This document shows positions 51,470 through 60,977 of a DNA stretch of 64,000 nt, in pieces. Both the position numbers and the translations under genes were made by a program. Below the pieces are notes generated by a model. That model was not told where the DNA came from, did no database searches, and worked only from the letters and a program-made list of their open reading frames with translations. Numbering within the stretch: the stretch's first letter is position 1; each line of letters starts with the position of its first letter. This DNA comes from Bacteroidales bacterium (GTDB taxonomy: Bacteria > Bacteroidota > Bacteroidia > Bacteroidales > VadinHA17): assembly GCA_021371855.1 (NCBI GenBank), contig JAJFVL010000003.1:1-64000 (forward strand), read 5' to 3'.

Positions 51470-52873
51470 ATGATGAAAAAACTATTTTTAATTATTCTTC
51501 CGGTTGCTCTGGTTCTGGCATCTTGCGGATCAGGTAGTTCAAAAAAACAGTCAGCCAAATCGAACAATTCAATGGAAAACATAAGTCAGGTAAAATTAAT
51601 AACAGTTGATCCGGGCCATTTTCATGCTGCGTTGGTTCAGAAATCCATGTACGAACAGGTATCTCCAGATGTACATGTTTATGCACCGGAAGGGCCGGAT
51701 TACCAGGAACATCTTAAAAAAATCAAGGCATATAACAACCGTCCTGTCAATCCTACTTCATGGAATGAAATAGTATATACAGGTGCCGATTATCTAGATA
51801 AAATGCTTGAAGAAAAAGCCGGGAATGTTGTTGTTTTATCCGGGAACAACAAGAAAAAAGCGGAATATATTACAAAATCAATAAATGCCGGCCTCAATGT
51901 ACTGGCCGATAAGCCAATGATAATTACGGCAGAAGATTTTCCTGTCCTTCAGGCTGCTTTCGCAACAGCAAAAGAAAAAGGAGTCTTGTTGTATGATATT
52001 ATGACGGAACGATATGAGGTGACCACCATCCTTCAGAAGCTTCTCTCACAAAATACAGAGATCTTTGGTACCTTAACAACCGGAACCAGGGATGAACCTG
52101 CTGTTACCAAGGTTAGTATCCATCATTTTACCAAATTGGTTTCAGGCAGTCAGCTGATACGTCCGGCATGGTTCTTCGATGTTGAGCAGCAAGGAAATGG
52201 CATTGTGGATGTAACTACTCATCTTGTCGATATGGTTCAGTGGGAATGTTTTCCTGAACAGATTCTGAATCCATCAGATATCAGTATGGTTGAGGCTAAA
52301 AGATGGCCGACAATTATCTCACCTGAGGAGTTTAAAGGTGCTACCGGTCTTGATAGTTATCCCGACTATCTTCAGAAAGATGTGAAAGATGGGAAACTTA
52401 ATGTATTCTCTAACGGAGAAATGATATACACTATCAAAGGAGTATTTGCAAAAATATCTGTTGAATGGAAGTACCAGGCCCCTGCAGGAACCGGTGATAC
52501 CCATTACTCAGTAATGCATGGAACAAACTGCGATGTTGCTATTAAACAGGGAGCTGAAGAAAAATATATTCCCACGCTTTATGTTGAGAACATGAAAGGA
52601 ATATCAATGAATGAATTCAGTGCAAAACTGAAAAAAGTATTGGGAACATTACCTTACGACAGCCTGAGTTTTGAAGCCGTTGGCAAAAATTCCCTGAAAA
52701 TCAATATACCGAAAAAATACAGGGTCAGCCACGAAGAACATTTCGGACAGGTCACTTCTAAGTTCCTTGAATATCTGAAAGATGGCAAATTACCAGAATG
52801 GGAAGTTCCGGCGATGATCACAAAGTACTATACAACCACCAGCGCTCTTAAGATGGCAAAAGAAAACAGGTAA
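51470..52873 (+). CDS. Exported Gfo/Idh/MocA-like oxidoreductase, lipoprotein
   Basis: A 467-residue protein with a lipobox (LASC, Cys19; ATG 51473 is an equally possible start). Residues 40-200 resemble a Rossmann NAD-binding half: a beta-strand VKLITVDPG, then NVVVLSGNNKKKAEYITKSINAGLNVLADKPM, where Lys148 in DKP matches the EKP lysine of the family. The nucleotide loop reads PGHFHA rather than GxGxxG. Residues 200-467 match a Bacteroidota-specific putative oxidoreductase C-terminal domain. It may oxidise sugars with a bound cofactor, or may have lost catalysis and bind sugars only. Confidence 0.7.
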   Translation: MMKKLFLIILPVALVLASCGSGSSKKQSAKSNNSMENISQVKLITVDPGHFHAALVQKSMYEQVSPDVHVYAPEGPDYQEHLKKIKAYNNRPVNPTSWNEIVYTGADYLDKMLEEKAGNVVVLSGNNKKKAEYITKSINAGLNVLADKPMIITAEDFPVLQAAFATAKEKGVLLYDIMTERYEVTTILQKLLSQNTEIFGTLTTGTRDEPAVTKVSIHHFTKLVSGSQLIRPAWFFDVEQQGNGIVDVTTHLVDMVQWECFPEQILNPSDISMVEAKRWPTIISPEEFKGATGLDSYPDYLQKDVKDGKLNVFSNGEMIYTIKGVFAKISVEWKYQAPAGTGDTHYSVMHGTNCDVAIKQGAEEKYIPTLYVENMKGISMNEFSAKLKKVLGTLPYDSLSFEAVGKNSLKINIPKKYRVSHEEHFGQVTSKFLEYLKDGKLPEWEVPAMITKYYTTTSALKMAKENR

Positions 52874-52957
52874 TGTAAATAGCAGGTTCGGTGTACAGAG
52901 TTCAGAGATTAGTTTTGCTTAAGCTCTGAATCCTGTGCCCTGTGACCTGTGCCTTTT

Positions 52958-53929
52958 TCAGGCAAACATATCCTCTACTACCATAGAATAAAAATCTTCC
53001 GGCGATATGCCGGCAGCCTGTACCTGTTTCGGTACGAGACTTTCTGCAGTCATGCCAGGGATCGTGTTAATCTCCAGGAAATACGGCTTCTGACCAATAA
53101 CAATAAAATCGACCCTCACAATTCCCTTGCATCCCAGCAAATCGTAAACAAGCGAACTTAGTCTTTGTACCTCGTCAATTACGGCTTCGGGCAGGTTGGC
53201 AGGCGTAACTTCTTCTGATTTCCCCGGAGTATATTTAGCTTCGTAATCGAAAAATTCATTTTTACTTATAATCTCTGTAACAGGAAGAATAATGGCTTTG
53301 CTTTTTGTTTTTACCACACCACAGGCGACCTCTCTTCCATTCATAAATGCTTCGATCATTACCTCATTGCTCTCTTTAAAAGCAGATTCAATTGCAGGTA
53401 CCAGCTCATCATTCTTCTTGACTTTGGTAACACCAAAACTTGAACCGCTGTCGTTTGGTTTGACAAAACAGGGCAGCCCGATCTTATTAATTATGCTTTT
53501 TGTATCTGTATGATCACCTTTCCTTATCAATATGGCATCAGCCATAGGTATATTATACTCTTTCAGAAAAAGCTTGCATGCCTGTTTATTAAATGTCAGA
53601 GCTGAGCAGAATGCACCGCAACTTGAATAAGATATCCCCATAATATCGAAATATCCCTGGAGTAAACCATTCTCTCCGGGTGTGCCGTGTATTGCTATAA
53701 ATACTGCATCAAAACGTATCCTGTATTCATCGTCTGCCAGACTGAAATCATTCTTGTCAATGTTATGATAACGGCCTTTCGGATCTTCCCAATACCAGTT
53801 AGTGCCCTGGATCATGATCAGATATACTATATACCTGGATGAAAGGATTTTACCTAATTCATTGGCGCTCTTTACAGAAACCTCAAATTCCGAGGAGTCT
53901 CCGCCTGCTGCAATTGCAATAGTTCTCAT
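52958..53929 (-). CDS. ddl: D-alanine--D-alanine ligase
   Basis: A 323-residue ATP-grasp enzyme making the D-Ala-D-Ala dipeptide for peptidoglycan. IAAGGDSSEFEVSVKSA at the start, AIHGTPGENGLLQGYFD, CFVKPNDSGSSFGV and FLEINTIPGMT near the end are family motifs. The length is normal. It is divergent from lemA. Confidence 0.95.
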   Translation of the reverse strand: MRTIAIAAGGDSSEFEVSVKSANELGKILSSRYIVYLIMIQGTNWYWEDPKGRYHNIDKNDFSLADDEYRIRFDAVFIAIHGTPGENGLLQGYFDIMGISYSSCGAFCSALTFNKQACKLFLKEYNIPMADAILIRKGDHTDTKSIINKIGLPCFVKPNDSGSSFGVTKVKKNDELVPAIESAFKESNEVMIEAFMNGREVACGVVKTKSKAIILPVTEIISKNEFFDYEAKYTPGKSEEVTPANLPEAVIDEVQRLSSLVYDLLGCKGIVRVDFIVIGQKPYFLEINTIPGMTAESLVPKQVQAAGISPEDFYSMVVEDMFA

Positions 53930-53951
53930 ATTCTTTAGTTGTTTTCAGTTT

Positions 53952-53959
53952 CAAAATTA
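53952..53959 (-). promoter_or_regulatory. Probable -7 box for ddl
   Basis: CAAAATTA on the plus strand is TAATTTTG on the minus strand, matching TAnnTTTG, 22 bases before the ddl start. No -33 match at the usual spacing. Confidence 0.35.
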
Positions 53960-54028
53960 GTCTTTTTATGTAAAGATCTTTTATCCAACACAAGCTATGT
54001 AACAAAAATTTAATACAATAAGTAGGTA

Positions 54029-54057
54029 TTGAATAACCTTCAGATGTATTACCTTTG
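54029..54057 (+). promoter_or_regulatory. Bacteroidota promoter for the lemA operon
   Basis: TTG at 54029-54031, 18 bases, then TACCTTTG at 54050-54057, 23 bases before the lemA ATG at 54081. Confidence 0.6.
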
Positions 54058-54080
54058 AAAAAATTTAAATCTTATTAAAA

Positions 54081-54683
54081 ATGAAAAAAGGTTGTTTGAT
54101 TTCAATTATTATAGGTGGTTTTTTGGCTCTGATTGTTTTAGGTATAGTTCTCTGGGGTACCAAAGCTTATAACGGAATGGTCACAATGAGTGAGGGTGTG
54201 ACCAGCCAGTGGGGAAATGTAGAAACACAATATCAGCGCAGATCCGACCTGATTCCAAACTTTGTCAACACTGTCAAAGGTGCTGCAAATTTTGAGCAGA
54301 CCACTCTTACCCAGGTTATTGAAGCCAGAGCCAAAGCTACTTCAGTTACAATTGATCCTACAAAGATGACTTCAGAAAATATGCAGCAGTTCCAGCAGGC
54401 ACAGGGACAGGTTTCCTCGGCACTGTCGCGACTGATGGTTGTTGTTGAACAATATCCGGAACTTAAGGCAACTCAGAATTTCAGAGATCTGCAGGTGGAA
54501 CTTGAAGGAACAGAGAACAGAATATCGGTTGAAAGAAGGAAATTTAATGATGTCGCACGGGTATTTAATACATATATCAAAAGATTCCCTCAGAACTTTA
54601 TTGCCGGTATGTTCGGCTTCCAGGCAAAACCCTATTTTGATTCAGTGGAAGGTGCAGAAAAAGCCCCTGAAGTTAAATTCTGA
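54081..54683 (+). CDS. lemA: LemA family protein
   Basis: A 200-residue membrane-anchored protein: hydrophobic segment at about 5-26, then the four-helix LemA domain with QWGNVETQYQRRSDLIPNFV, VEQYPELKATQNFRDLQ and ERRKFNDVARVFNTYI. The function of LemA is unsettled; it is often linked with TPM-domain proteins and envelope stress. It heads a three-gene operon with two TPM genes. Confidence 0.92.
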   Translation: MKKGCLISIIIGGFLALIVLGIVLWGTKAYNGMVTMSEGVTSQWGNVETQYQRRSDLIPNFVNTVKGAANFEQTTLTQVIEARAKATSVTIDPTKMTSENMQQFQQAQGQVSSALSRLMVVVEQYPELKATQNFRDLQVELEGTENRISVERRKFNDVARVFNTYIKRFPQNFIAGMFGFQAKPYFDSVEGAEKAPEVKF

Positions 54684-54703
54684 TTTTAATTCATAAAGAA
54701 TAA

Positions 54704-55156
54704 ATGAAAGCTTCATCGTTCTTTACAAAAGAACAACAAGCTCAGATTCTTGCATCTGTCAGGGAAGCTGAGAAAGAGACTTCAGGCGAGATAAGGGTTC
54801 ATATTGAAACTTTTTGCCGTGAAGATGTCCTCGACAGAGCAGCATGGGTTTTCAGAAAGCTGGGAATGCAAAAAACAGCTGAACGCAATGGAGTATTGTT
54901 TTATCTGGCTGTAAGCGATAAAAAATTTGCTATCATTGGTGATGCTGGTATCAATTCAAAGGTTCCTGCCGGTTTCTGGGATGAGATAAGCCTTCTTTTA
55001 CAAAAAAAATTCAAGGAGGGTAAATTTGCTGATGGACTTTCAGAAGGAATTATACTTGCCGGGAAACAGCTTAAGACTCACTTCCCATATTCCACGGATG
55101 ATGTTAATGAACTATCCGACGACATTTCATTTGATAATATTGGAGGGGAGAAATGA
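54704..55156 (+). CDS. TPM-domain protein without signal peptide
   Basis: A 150-residue protein consisting of a single TPM (Thylakoid/Psb32/MOLO-1) domain: SGEIRVHIETFC, NGVLFYLAVSDKKFAIIGDAG, FKEGKFADGLSEGI. It lacks a signal or membrane segment. Its stop overlaps the next start by four bases (ATGA). Plant TPM members act as phosphatases or photosystem repair factors, but a bacterial role is not defined. Confidence 0.82.
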   Translation: MKASSFFTKEQQAQILASVREAEKETSGEIRVHIETFCREDVLDRAAWVFRKLGMQKTAERNGVLFYLAVSDKKFAIIGDAGINSKVPAGFWDEISLLLQKKFKEGKFADGLSEGIILAGKQLKTHFPYSTDDVNELSDDISFDNIGGEK

Positions 55157-55965
55157 TAATGAGAAAAAAATGTTGGTATTTACTGACCCTGACGTTACTA
55201 TTATACACTCTGTCAAATATTAAAGCTTTTTCACAGGATATACCTGAAAGACCCGTTCCTCCGAGGCTGGTAAATGATTTTGCAGGGATACTAAATTCTG
55301 AAGAAGTCAGTATACTTGAAAGAAAGCTGGTTGCATTCAATGACTCAACATCAACGCAGATCGCAATAGTTATCGTTCCTTCATTAAATGGATTTGACAA
55401 GTCGGACTATGCGCAACGCCTGGCTGAAAAATGGGGGATCGGTCTGAAAGGACTGAATAATGGTATTCTTATACTTGTTAAACCCAAAACATCTGATTCG
55501 AATGGACAGGTTTTTATTGCACAGGGTTATGGCCTTGAGGGAGCAATCCCTGATTTAACATGCAGTGAAATCGTTGATTACGAGATTCTTCCTTCCTTCA
55601 GGGCAGGTGACTATTTTACCGGTCTGAATAATGCAGCAAATACCATTATGTCGCTGGCAAGCGGGGAGTTTTCTGCTGCAGAATATGGACAGAAAGCAAA
55701 GAAAAATTCGCATGAAAATTCACCGATTGGAATAATAATAATCGTCGTCATAGTTATAGCTATACTCTTTGGCAGATCAGGCGGATCGAACAACAAACAT
55801 ATCAGCACAGGTGGATTGCCGTTCTGGTTATTGATGGGATCGATGGGTTCAGGCAGCGGTTCTCATAGTGGAAGCTGGGGAGGATTTTCCGGAGGTGGCG
55901 GCGGAGGCTTTGGCGGTTTCGGTGGGGGAAGCTTTGGAGGCGGCGGCGCAGGCGGAAGTTGGTAA
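55153..55965 (+). CDS. TPM-domain membrane protein with glycine-rich tail
   Basis: A 270-residue protein: N-terminal signal (about 1-27), TPM domain (35-165, with NDFAGILNSEEVSILERKL and GLKGLNNGILILVKP), a membrane segment (about 195-210) and a C-terminal tail of Gly/Ser-rich repeats ending GGAGGSW. This is the standard form of the larger partner in LemA-TPM operons. Either ATG 55153 or ATG 55159 could be used. Confidence 0.85.
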   Translation: MIMRKKCWYLLTLTLLLYTLSNIKAFSQDIPERPVPPRLVNDFAGILNSEEVSILERKLVAFNDSTSTQIAIVIVPSLNGFDKSDYAQRLAEKWGIGLKGLNNGILILVKPKTSDSNGQVFIAQGYGLEGAIPDLTCSEIVDYEILPSFRAGDYFTGLNNAANTIMSLASGEFSAAEYGQKAKKNSHENSPIGIIIIVVIVIAILFGRSGGSNNKHISTGGLPFWLLMGSMGSGSGSHSGSWGGFSGGGGGGFGGFGGGSFGGGGAGGSW

Positions 55966-56053
55966 CAGAAGACCATAAAAGCTACAATGGCTTCAACGGA
56001 AGTAAAATTTTAAAAGTTGTTTTTGTGAAGTGCCACAGTCAAAGGGCCGTGTT

Positions 56054-57091
56054 CTAAATATTCTCGATATCCCGGCCTGAGATATAATTTCTCCATTTCT
56101 CAATTACCTGCTGCATATCATCAGGCAGATCGGAGTCGAATGAGAGCCTTTTACCGGTGACAGGATGATCGAACGACAGAGATTTCGCATGCAATGCCTG
56201 GCGTGGAAGTATCTTGAAACAATTTTTAATAAACTGCTGATATTTTGTAAATGTGGTTCCTTTAAGAATCCTGTCTCCCCCGTATTCCTCATCATTAAAC
56301 AGAGGATGTCTGATGTGGCTGAAATGAACCCTGATCTGATGTGTACGACCAGTTTCAAGTTTACACTCAATAAGCGATATGTATCCAAGATCCTCAAGAA
56401 CCTTATAATGGGTTATTGCACTCTTACCTTCACTTCCATCCGTAAATACCTGCATTATCTTCCTGTCTCTTATACTTCTGCCGACATTTCCTGTAATTGT
56501 ACCTTCAGGAGGATCGGGGACTCCCCATACCAGCGCCTGGTATCTTCGATCAGTGGTACGATAAAAGAACTGTCTTGAAAGCCTGTTCAGTGCAAATTCG
56601 TTTTTTGCTATAACAAGAATCCCCGAAGTATTTTTATCTATCCTGTGAACAAGTCCGGGCCTGACTTCGCCTGTATTGAAAAGAGGAAGTTCCTTGAAGT
56701 GCCACATCAATGCATTAACAAGAGTCCCGGTATAGTTCCCGTAGGCAGGATGCACAACCATCCCCGCTTCTTTGTTGACAACCAGTACATCATCATCTTC
56801 ATATATTATATTCAGAGGGATGTTTTCCGGAATGATTTCAACCTCTCTTGGGGGAGTTGGTAAAACAACCTGAACAACATCACCGGGCTTGATTTTGTAG
56901 TTAGGCTTCACCGGATTATTGTTAACAAGAATATTTCCTGCGTTGGCAGCATTCTGTATACGTGTTCTGGATGCATTCTGAAGTCTGTCCGAAAGGAACT
57001 TGTCAATCCTTAAAAGCGATTGTTTGGGATCGGCTATAATCCTGTAATGTTCAAAAAGTTCCTGCTGATCCACTAACTCTTCTTCCGCCAT
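56054..57091 (-). CDS. rluD: RluA/RluD-family pseudouridine synthase
   Basis: A 345-residue enzyme with an N-terminal S4 domain (about 28-75, LLRIDKFLSDRLQNASRTRIQ) and a catalytic domain with HRIDKNTSGILV (catalytic Asp152) and LETGRTHQIRVHF. It isomerises uridines in 23S rRNA. It is the last gene of a minus-strand set with PASTA and T9SS genes, nine bases after the T9SS gene. The exact RluD versus RluC/RluA identity is by overall resemblance. Confidence 0.88.
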   Translation of the reverse strand: MAEEELVDQQELFEHYRIIADPKQSLLRIDKFLSDRLQNASRTRIQNAANAGNILVNNNPVKPNYKIKPGDVVQVVLPTPPREVEIIPENIPLNIIYEDDDVLVVNKEAGMVVHPAYGNYTGTLVNALMWHFKELPLFNTGEVRPGLVHRIDKNTSGILVIAKNEFALNRLSRQFFYRTTDRRYQALVWGVPDPPEGTITGNVGRSIRDRKIMQVFTDGSEGKSAITHYKVLEDLGYISLIECKLETGRTHQIRVHFSHIRHPLFNDEEYGGDRILKGTTFTKYQQFIKNCFKILPRQALHAKSLSFDHPVTGKRLSFDSDLPDDMQQVIEKWRNYISGRDIENI

Positions 57092-57100
57092 GTTGTGAGA

Positions 57101-58951
57101 TTATCTTGTTTTGATTATGCGGTTATAGCTTACAGGCTTACCGTTCATACTTGTAATTACAATATATAACCCTTCAGGCAGGGAGGATATATCAATCTGT
57201 TCTCTGTACAATTGTTTAAACATTACACGACCATTCAGATCTATAACAGTAATATGGGATGATCCGGATAGCTTAAGTTCACCCGGATCAATATTAATAT
57301 GATCAGTTGCCGGATTTGGCCAGATATTGATCCGGTTTCTGTTTATGTAATAAGTATCGTTGATTGATGTTGTAAGAGGGCTGCCTAAAATTGGTCTTAT
57401 CATGATACTTCCGTGAACCTGCGATTCGCTCCATAGACCATTAAGCCAGTAAAACTGCCTTCCTCCCGGAGATGTATTCAGATCGAGACCGGCATTCAGA
57501 AATGTCTCCGAAGATTGCCTCCATCCTACATAAAAAACGTCATTTACCACAACATTTTGTGTAAAATAATATGTGTAAAAACCATTGATTGAGCTGCCTT
57601 GTTCAACCATCACATCTTCCTTAGAATAGACTATATCGCCTGGGATTCCGTTATTATCGTTCCAAACCACAATATCAAACGATCTCTTGTTAGCATTTGA
57701 ATAGCTGTCGTTGAAGCAGATTCTCAATGCCCTTAAGGTATCCTGAATAAATGATTCAAACCTGCAGGCAACCATTGCATTTCGTGAACCCTGGCCATTT
57801 ATCCCATATCCGGCCTCTGAAGTGCCGTCGTCAAAAGCAAAATAATTATTAAAGACCTGGTAATATATAATGGTGTCGTTTTCCTTCGGGTCAAAATCAT
57901 CTGTTATAAGTGAACAGGTAATCCTGAACAGGGCAGAATCGTTATTATCCGTATTAAAGGTATAGATCAGGTTGGCATTATAATCCACATTTGTGAAAGG
58001 ATCTATATTGGTGGCTCCGGCTGAAAAAGAGTAAGATGTATTTTTATATACATCCGAAATTTTAAAATTACGGGTTACATTTCTTTTAATACTGTCGTTG
58101 TTGCGATAATGAATAGGGATTGAAGAGCCCATCTCCTGAAGCTTGATCTCCTTGAATTGTTTCCATGGCATTGATTCATGATTCTTAAGAATGGATCGTA
58201 TGGGAAGTCTGAAGGCAACATCCGTAAAGACAGTATCATCTTTACTTCTGTTTTTGTCGAGAAGAACATAATCGATGTTCCATTGATCACAGTTCCCAAC
58301 CATCGAAAGGTCACTCTGATCAGGATTGAGACTTGCGTAGTTTCTGAAGCGGAATCTGAAGCCTTTTCTCAGAAACCTGCTCTGATCTATTTTGATCATT
58401 ACATTCCTGAAAGCCGGAGTTGTATAATTAGTTGCTTTCCACACTGAATACCATTGGCTTTCATCAGGTGCAAAAAACTGAAGTGTCAGGCTGTCGTTTT
58501 TTTCAGGAAAATCGGCCAGACCACCGGATTGATAGAAGAAACTGAGCCATATATTATCCGATGCAGAATAATTAAGATTTATTGGCTGGGATGTCAGATG
58601 ATCGGCTTCAAATACTGAAGATGATGCCGATTCATATAGCTGGCCGGAATTGCTGAGTGCATCAAAAGTGGCCACCCCTGTTGTTAACTGCCGGTCGGTA
58701 TATGTATTATTGATGAATACAAAATCATCGCTCCACTTTTTGCTGTCAGGAAATACTTCCTGCCCTGAGAAGTCGTCAAAAAGGGGAAGGCCCAGGGTGT
58801 CGGCGATTGATTTTGCTTTTTTGTTTTGCTTGCTATTCCTATACTTTATAATACTGTAATTTGATTGCAGACCTGTCACTACCTCTTGTGCAGTACAGAT
58901 ACCCAGGCTGGTATTGAAAATAATTAAATATAGGATTATCCGTTTGATCAT
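57101..58951 (-). CDS. Secreted protein with type IX sorting domain
   Basis: A 616-residue protein with signal peptide (to about CTAQ, residue 22) and a C-terminal T9SS type A sorting domain (about 540-616: INIWPNPATDHINI, VIDLNGRVMFKQ, LPEGLYIVI). The long middle part is beta-rich and unlike any family recognised. It should be exported through the type IX system and anchored to or released from the cell surface. The first four bases overlap the PASTA gene. Confidence 0.82.
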   Translation of the reverse strand: MIKRIILYLIIFNTSLGICTAQEVVTGLQSNYSIIKYRNSKQNKKAKSIADTLGLPLFDDFSGQEVFPDSKKWSDDFVFINNTYTDRQLTTGVATFDALSNSGQLYESASSSVFEADHLTSQPINLNYSASDNIWLSFFYQSGGLADFPEKNDSLTLQFFAPDESQWYSVWKATNYTTPAFRNVMIKIDQSRFLRKGFRFRFRNYASLNPDQSDLSMVGNCDQWNIDYVLLDKNRSKDDTVFTDVAFRLPIRSILKNHESMPWKQFKEIKLQEMGSSIPIHYRNNDSIKRNVTRNFKISDVYKNTSYSFSAGATNIDPFTNVDYNANLIYTFNTDNNDSALFRITCSLITDDFDPKENDTIIYYQVFNNYFAFDDGTSEAGYGINGQGSRNAMVACRFESFIQDTLRALRICFNDSYSNANKRSFDIVVWNDNNGIPGDIVYSKEDVMVEQGSSINGFYTYYFTQNVVVNDVFYVGWRQSSETFLNAGLDLNTSPGGRQFYWLNGLWSESQVHGSIMIRPILGSPLTTSINDTYYINRNRINIWPNPATDHINIDPGELKLSGSSHITVIDLNGRVMFKQLYREQIDISSLPEGLYIVITSMNGKPVSYNRIIKTR

Positions 58952-59811
58952 CTGGCCTGGTTGGATATCGTATTCAAAGCATCAGCAGAAGGAATTGTGT
59001 CGGAAATCATTAAATGAGTTGAATCAGCAGAGAGTTTCGCCGAGTCAACTGTAAGCCATAAATAAATTGACGATCCAAGCTGGATACTGGCATCACTTTT
59101 ATATTCCGGATTCTGTTTATATACAAAAGCATTCAGAGAATCCTGCCGGTCAATTATTGTATTATCATAAACGTATGTTCCAAGACTAAGCGATGATATA
59201 AGAATATCGTTTTTTGCAGGTTCGAGATTCATCCCGATTAAGTTGGGGACAGAAGTTCGTTGATTACTCAACCCTTTTCCAAGTACAAGATCAACCACAG
59301 AACCCTTTTGAAGGGAATCTCCCTCCTGTATTCTTCTGCCATTGTAAAGTTGTTCAATGACAATATTAATGGAGAGATCGGGTTTATATCTTGATTCCCC
59401 CATTATGAGACCGGAATTATCAATTAGAGCTAAAGCCTGCCTGATAGGGAGATCAATAAGGTTAGGCATCGCAACCATCTCAGGTCTGAATGCATTTATG
59501 GTAAGTATAACCGTTCTCCATTTTTTTACTTTGAAACCGGGTTTGGGACTTTGTTCTGCAATGCATCCCCGGGGAACAACTGTTGTATAAACAGAATCGA
59601 TGATCTGATATTTTAGTCTGCTCTTTTTAGCCAGTCTTGTTGTCTGCTCAACCGAAAGGCCATAGAAATCAGGAACAGATCGTGCCTGACCGTGCCTTGT
59701 ATAAAAATTAAGCCAGATAAGCAGTAGCATCAATACTCCGACTACAATAGTGATTGCAATCCCAAGATTTTTAAAAAACAGTTTACTTCGGATAAAATTT
59801 TTCAGGCTCAT
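58948..59811 (-). CDS. PASTA-domain membrane protein
   Basis: A 287-residue protein with one membrane segment (about 16-33) and three PASTA repeats (RSVPDFYGLSVEQTTRLAKK; VAMPNLIDLPIRQALALID; TSVPNLIGMNLEPAKNDIL) outside. PASTA repeats bind peptidoglycan in Ser/Thr kinases and PBPs, but no kinase or transpeptidase domain is present. The coupled T9SS gene suggests an envelope role. A consensus promoter lies just upstream. Confidence 0.85.
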   Translation of the reverse strand: MSLKNFIRSKLFFKNLGIAITIVVGVLMLLLIWLNFYTRHGQARSVPDFYGLSVEQTTRLAKKSRLKYQIIDSVYTTVVPRGCIAEQSPKPGFKVKKWRTVILTINAFRPEMVAMPNLIDLPIRQALALIDNSGLIMGESRYKPDLSINIVIEQLYNGRRIQEGDSLQKGSVVDLVLGKGLSNQRTSVPNLIGMNLEPAKNDILISSLSLGTYVYDNTIIDRQDSLNAFVYKQNPEYKSDASIQLGSSIYLWLTVDSAKLSADSTHLMISDTIPSADALNTISNQAR

Positions 59812-59839
59812 ACTAACAAATTGAACATTAATTATAACG

Positions 59840-59867
59840 CAAAGATATTGATAAAATTATAACCCAA
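59840..59867 (-). promoter_or_regulatory. Bacteroidota promoter for the PASTA-T9SS-rluD operon
   Basis: Minus strand: TTG (complement of 59865-59867), 17 bases, TATCTTTG (complement of 59840-59847), 28 bases before the PASTA start. It abuts the stop codon of mqnE. Confidence 0.55.
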
Positions 59868-60977
59868 TTACCATTCTTTAACCTGGTGATATAGTGAATC
59901 TCTCTCAACCGGAATGAATCCTGCATCGCGTATCAACGTGCAAATCTCCTTTTTGTTCATTGCAGGATTCTCTTCTTTGGAACCCGCCATTGAATAGATC
60001 CTGGTAGTATCATCAATGGTTCCATCCATATCATCGGTACCAAATGCAAGTGAAAGCTGGGCGCATTCTTTACTGCTCATTGGCCAGTATGCTTTAATGT
60101 GAGGAAAATTATCGAGATAAATTCTTGATACTGCATAGTTCTTCAGATCTTCAGTTGTACTTACTTCTCCCAGATATGACATGCTGTTATTCGACTTCTT
60201 ATATTTTAATGGTATAAAGGCATTGAACCCATTGGTTTTGTCCTGGAGAATGCGAAGTCTGTTCATGTGATCAATACGTTGACCGTAGGTTTCCAGATGG
60301 CCATACAGAATAGTTGCATTTGATGAAATTCCAAGATTGTGTGCAGTTTCATGTATTGCCAGCCATTGTTCAGATGATGGTTTTTCATTGCAGATCACCC
60401 TTCTGAGTTCTTCATCAAATATCTCAGCACCTCCTCCGGGAATTGAATCAAGACCATACTCCTTTAGTAATTTCAATCCCTGTTCTATTGTGTATCCTGA
60501 ACGTCTGATCATGTAATCAAGTTCAATTGCTGAGAAAGCTTTTATATGGATGGCAGGCCGGTGTTCTTTGATCTTTTTAATAAGTGATCCCCAGTAGTGC
60601 AGGTCGTGTGACGGATGTACCCCTCCAACAATATGCACTTCAGTAACATTTTTATTGTCGAAACGTTTTACAATATCCAGCATCTCTTCATGGCTGTATT
60701 CCCAACTTTCCGGATCACCTTCTGGTTTATGATAAGAGCAGAACTTACAGTTATATATGCATTTATTGGTTGGCTCGATGTGAAAATTACGATTGAAAAA
60801 TGCAAAATTACCGTTATGCTTTCTTCTTACAATGCCGGCTAGCATGCCAAGCAGAGACAGACCGGCCTTATTATAAAGTAATAAACCCTCTTCGGGGGTT
60901 ATGCGTATATCGCCCCTTATCTTGCCGGCAATATGCCTGAGGTCTCTATCCTCAATATAATCTATCAGGTCATTCAT
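59868..60977 (-). CDS. mqnE: Aminodeoxyfutalosine synthase, radical SAM
   Basis: A 369-residue radical SAM enzyme of the futalosine menaquinone pathway. The ATG at 60977 is preferred (MNDLIDYIEDRDLRHIAGKI); the frame is open further upstream, to 61049, but that part overlaps the rpmH terminator. The cluster-binding cysteines are Cys73, Cys77 and Cys80 in NKCIYNCKFCSYHK, and VHIVGGVHPSHDL, GGGAEIFDEELR and NATILYGHLETYGQR are MqnE/CofH-like motifs. Confidence 0.92.
   Translation of the reverse strand: MNDLIDYIEDRDLRHIAGKIRGDIRITPEEGLLLYNKAGLSLLGMLAGIVRRKHNGNFAFFNRNFHIEPTNKCIYNCKFCSYHKPEGDPESWEYSHEEMLDIVKRFDNKNVTEVHIVGGVHPSHDLHYWGSLIKKIKEHRPAIHIKAFSAIELDYMIRRSGYTIEQGLKLLKEYGLDSIPGGGAEIFDEELRRVICNEKPSSEQWLAIHETAHNLGISSNATILYGHLETYGQRIDHMNRLRILQDKTNGFNAFIPLKYKKSNNSMSYLGEVSTTEDLKNYAVSRIYLDNFPHIKAYWPMSSKECAQLSLAFGTDDMDGTIDDTTRIYSMAGSKEENPAMNKKEICTLIRDAGFIPVERDSLYHQVKEW

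Noticed and set aside
55840..55965. Gly/Ser-rich coding repeat at the end of the second TPM protein
   Set aside because: This low-complexity tail is normal for the family and not a mobile or regulatory repeat.
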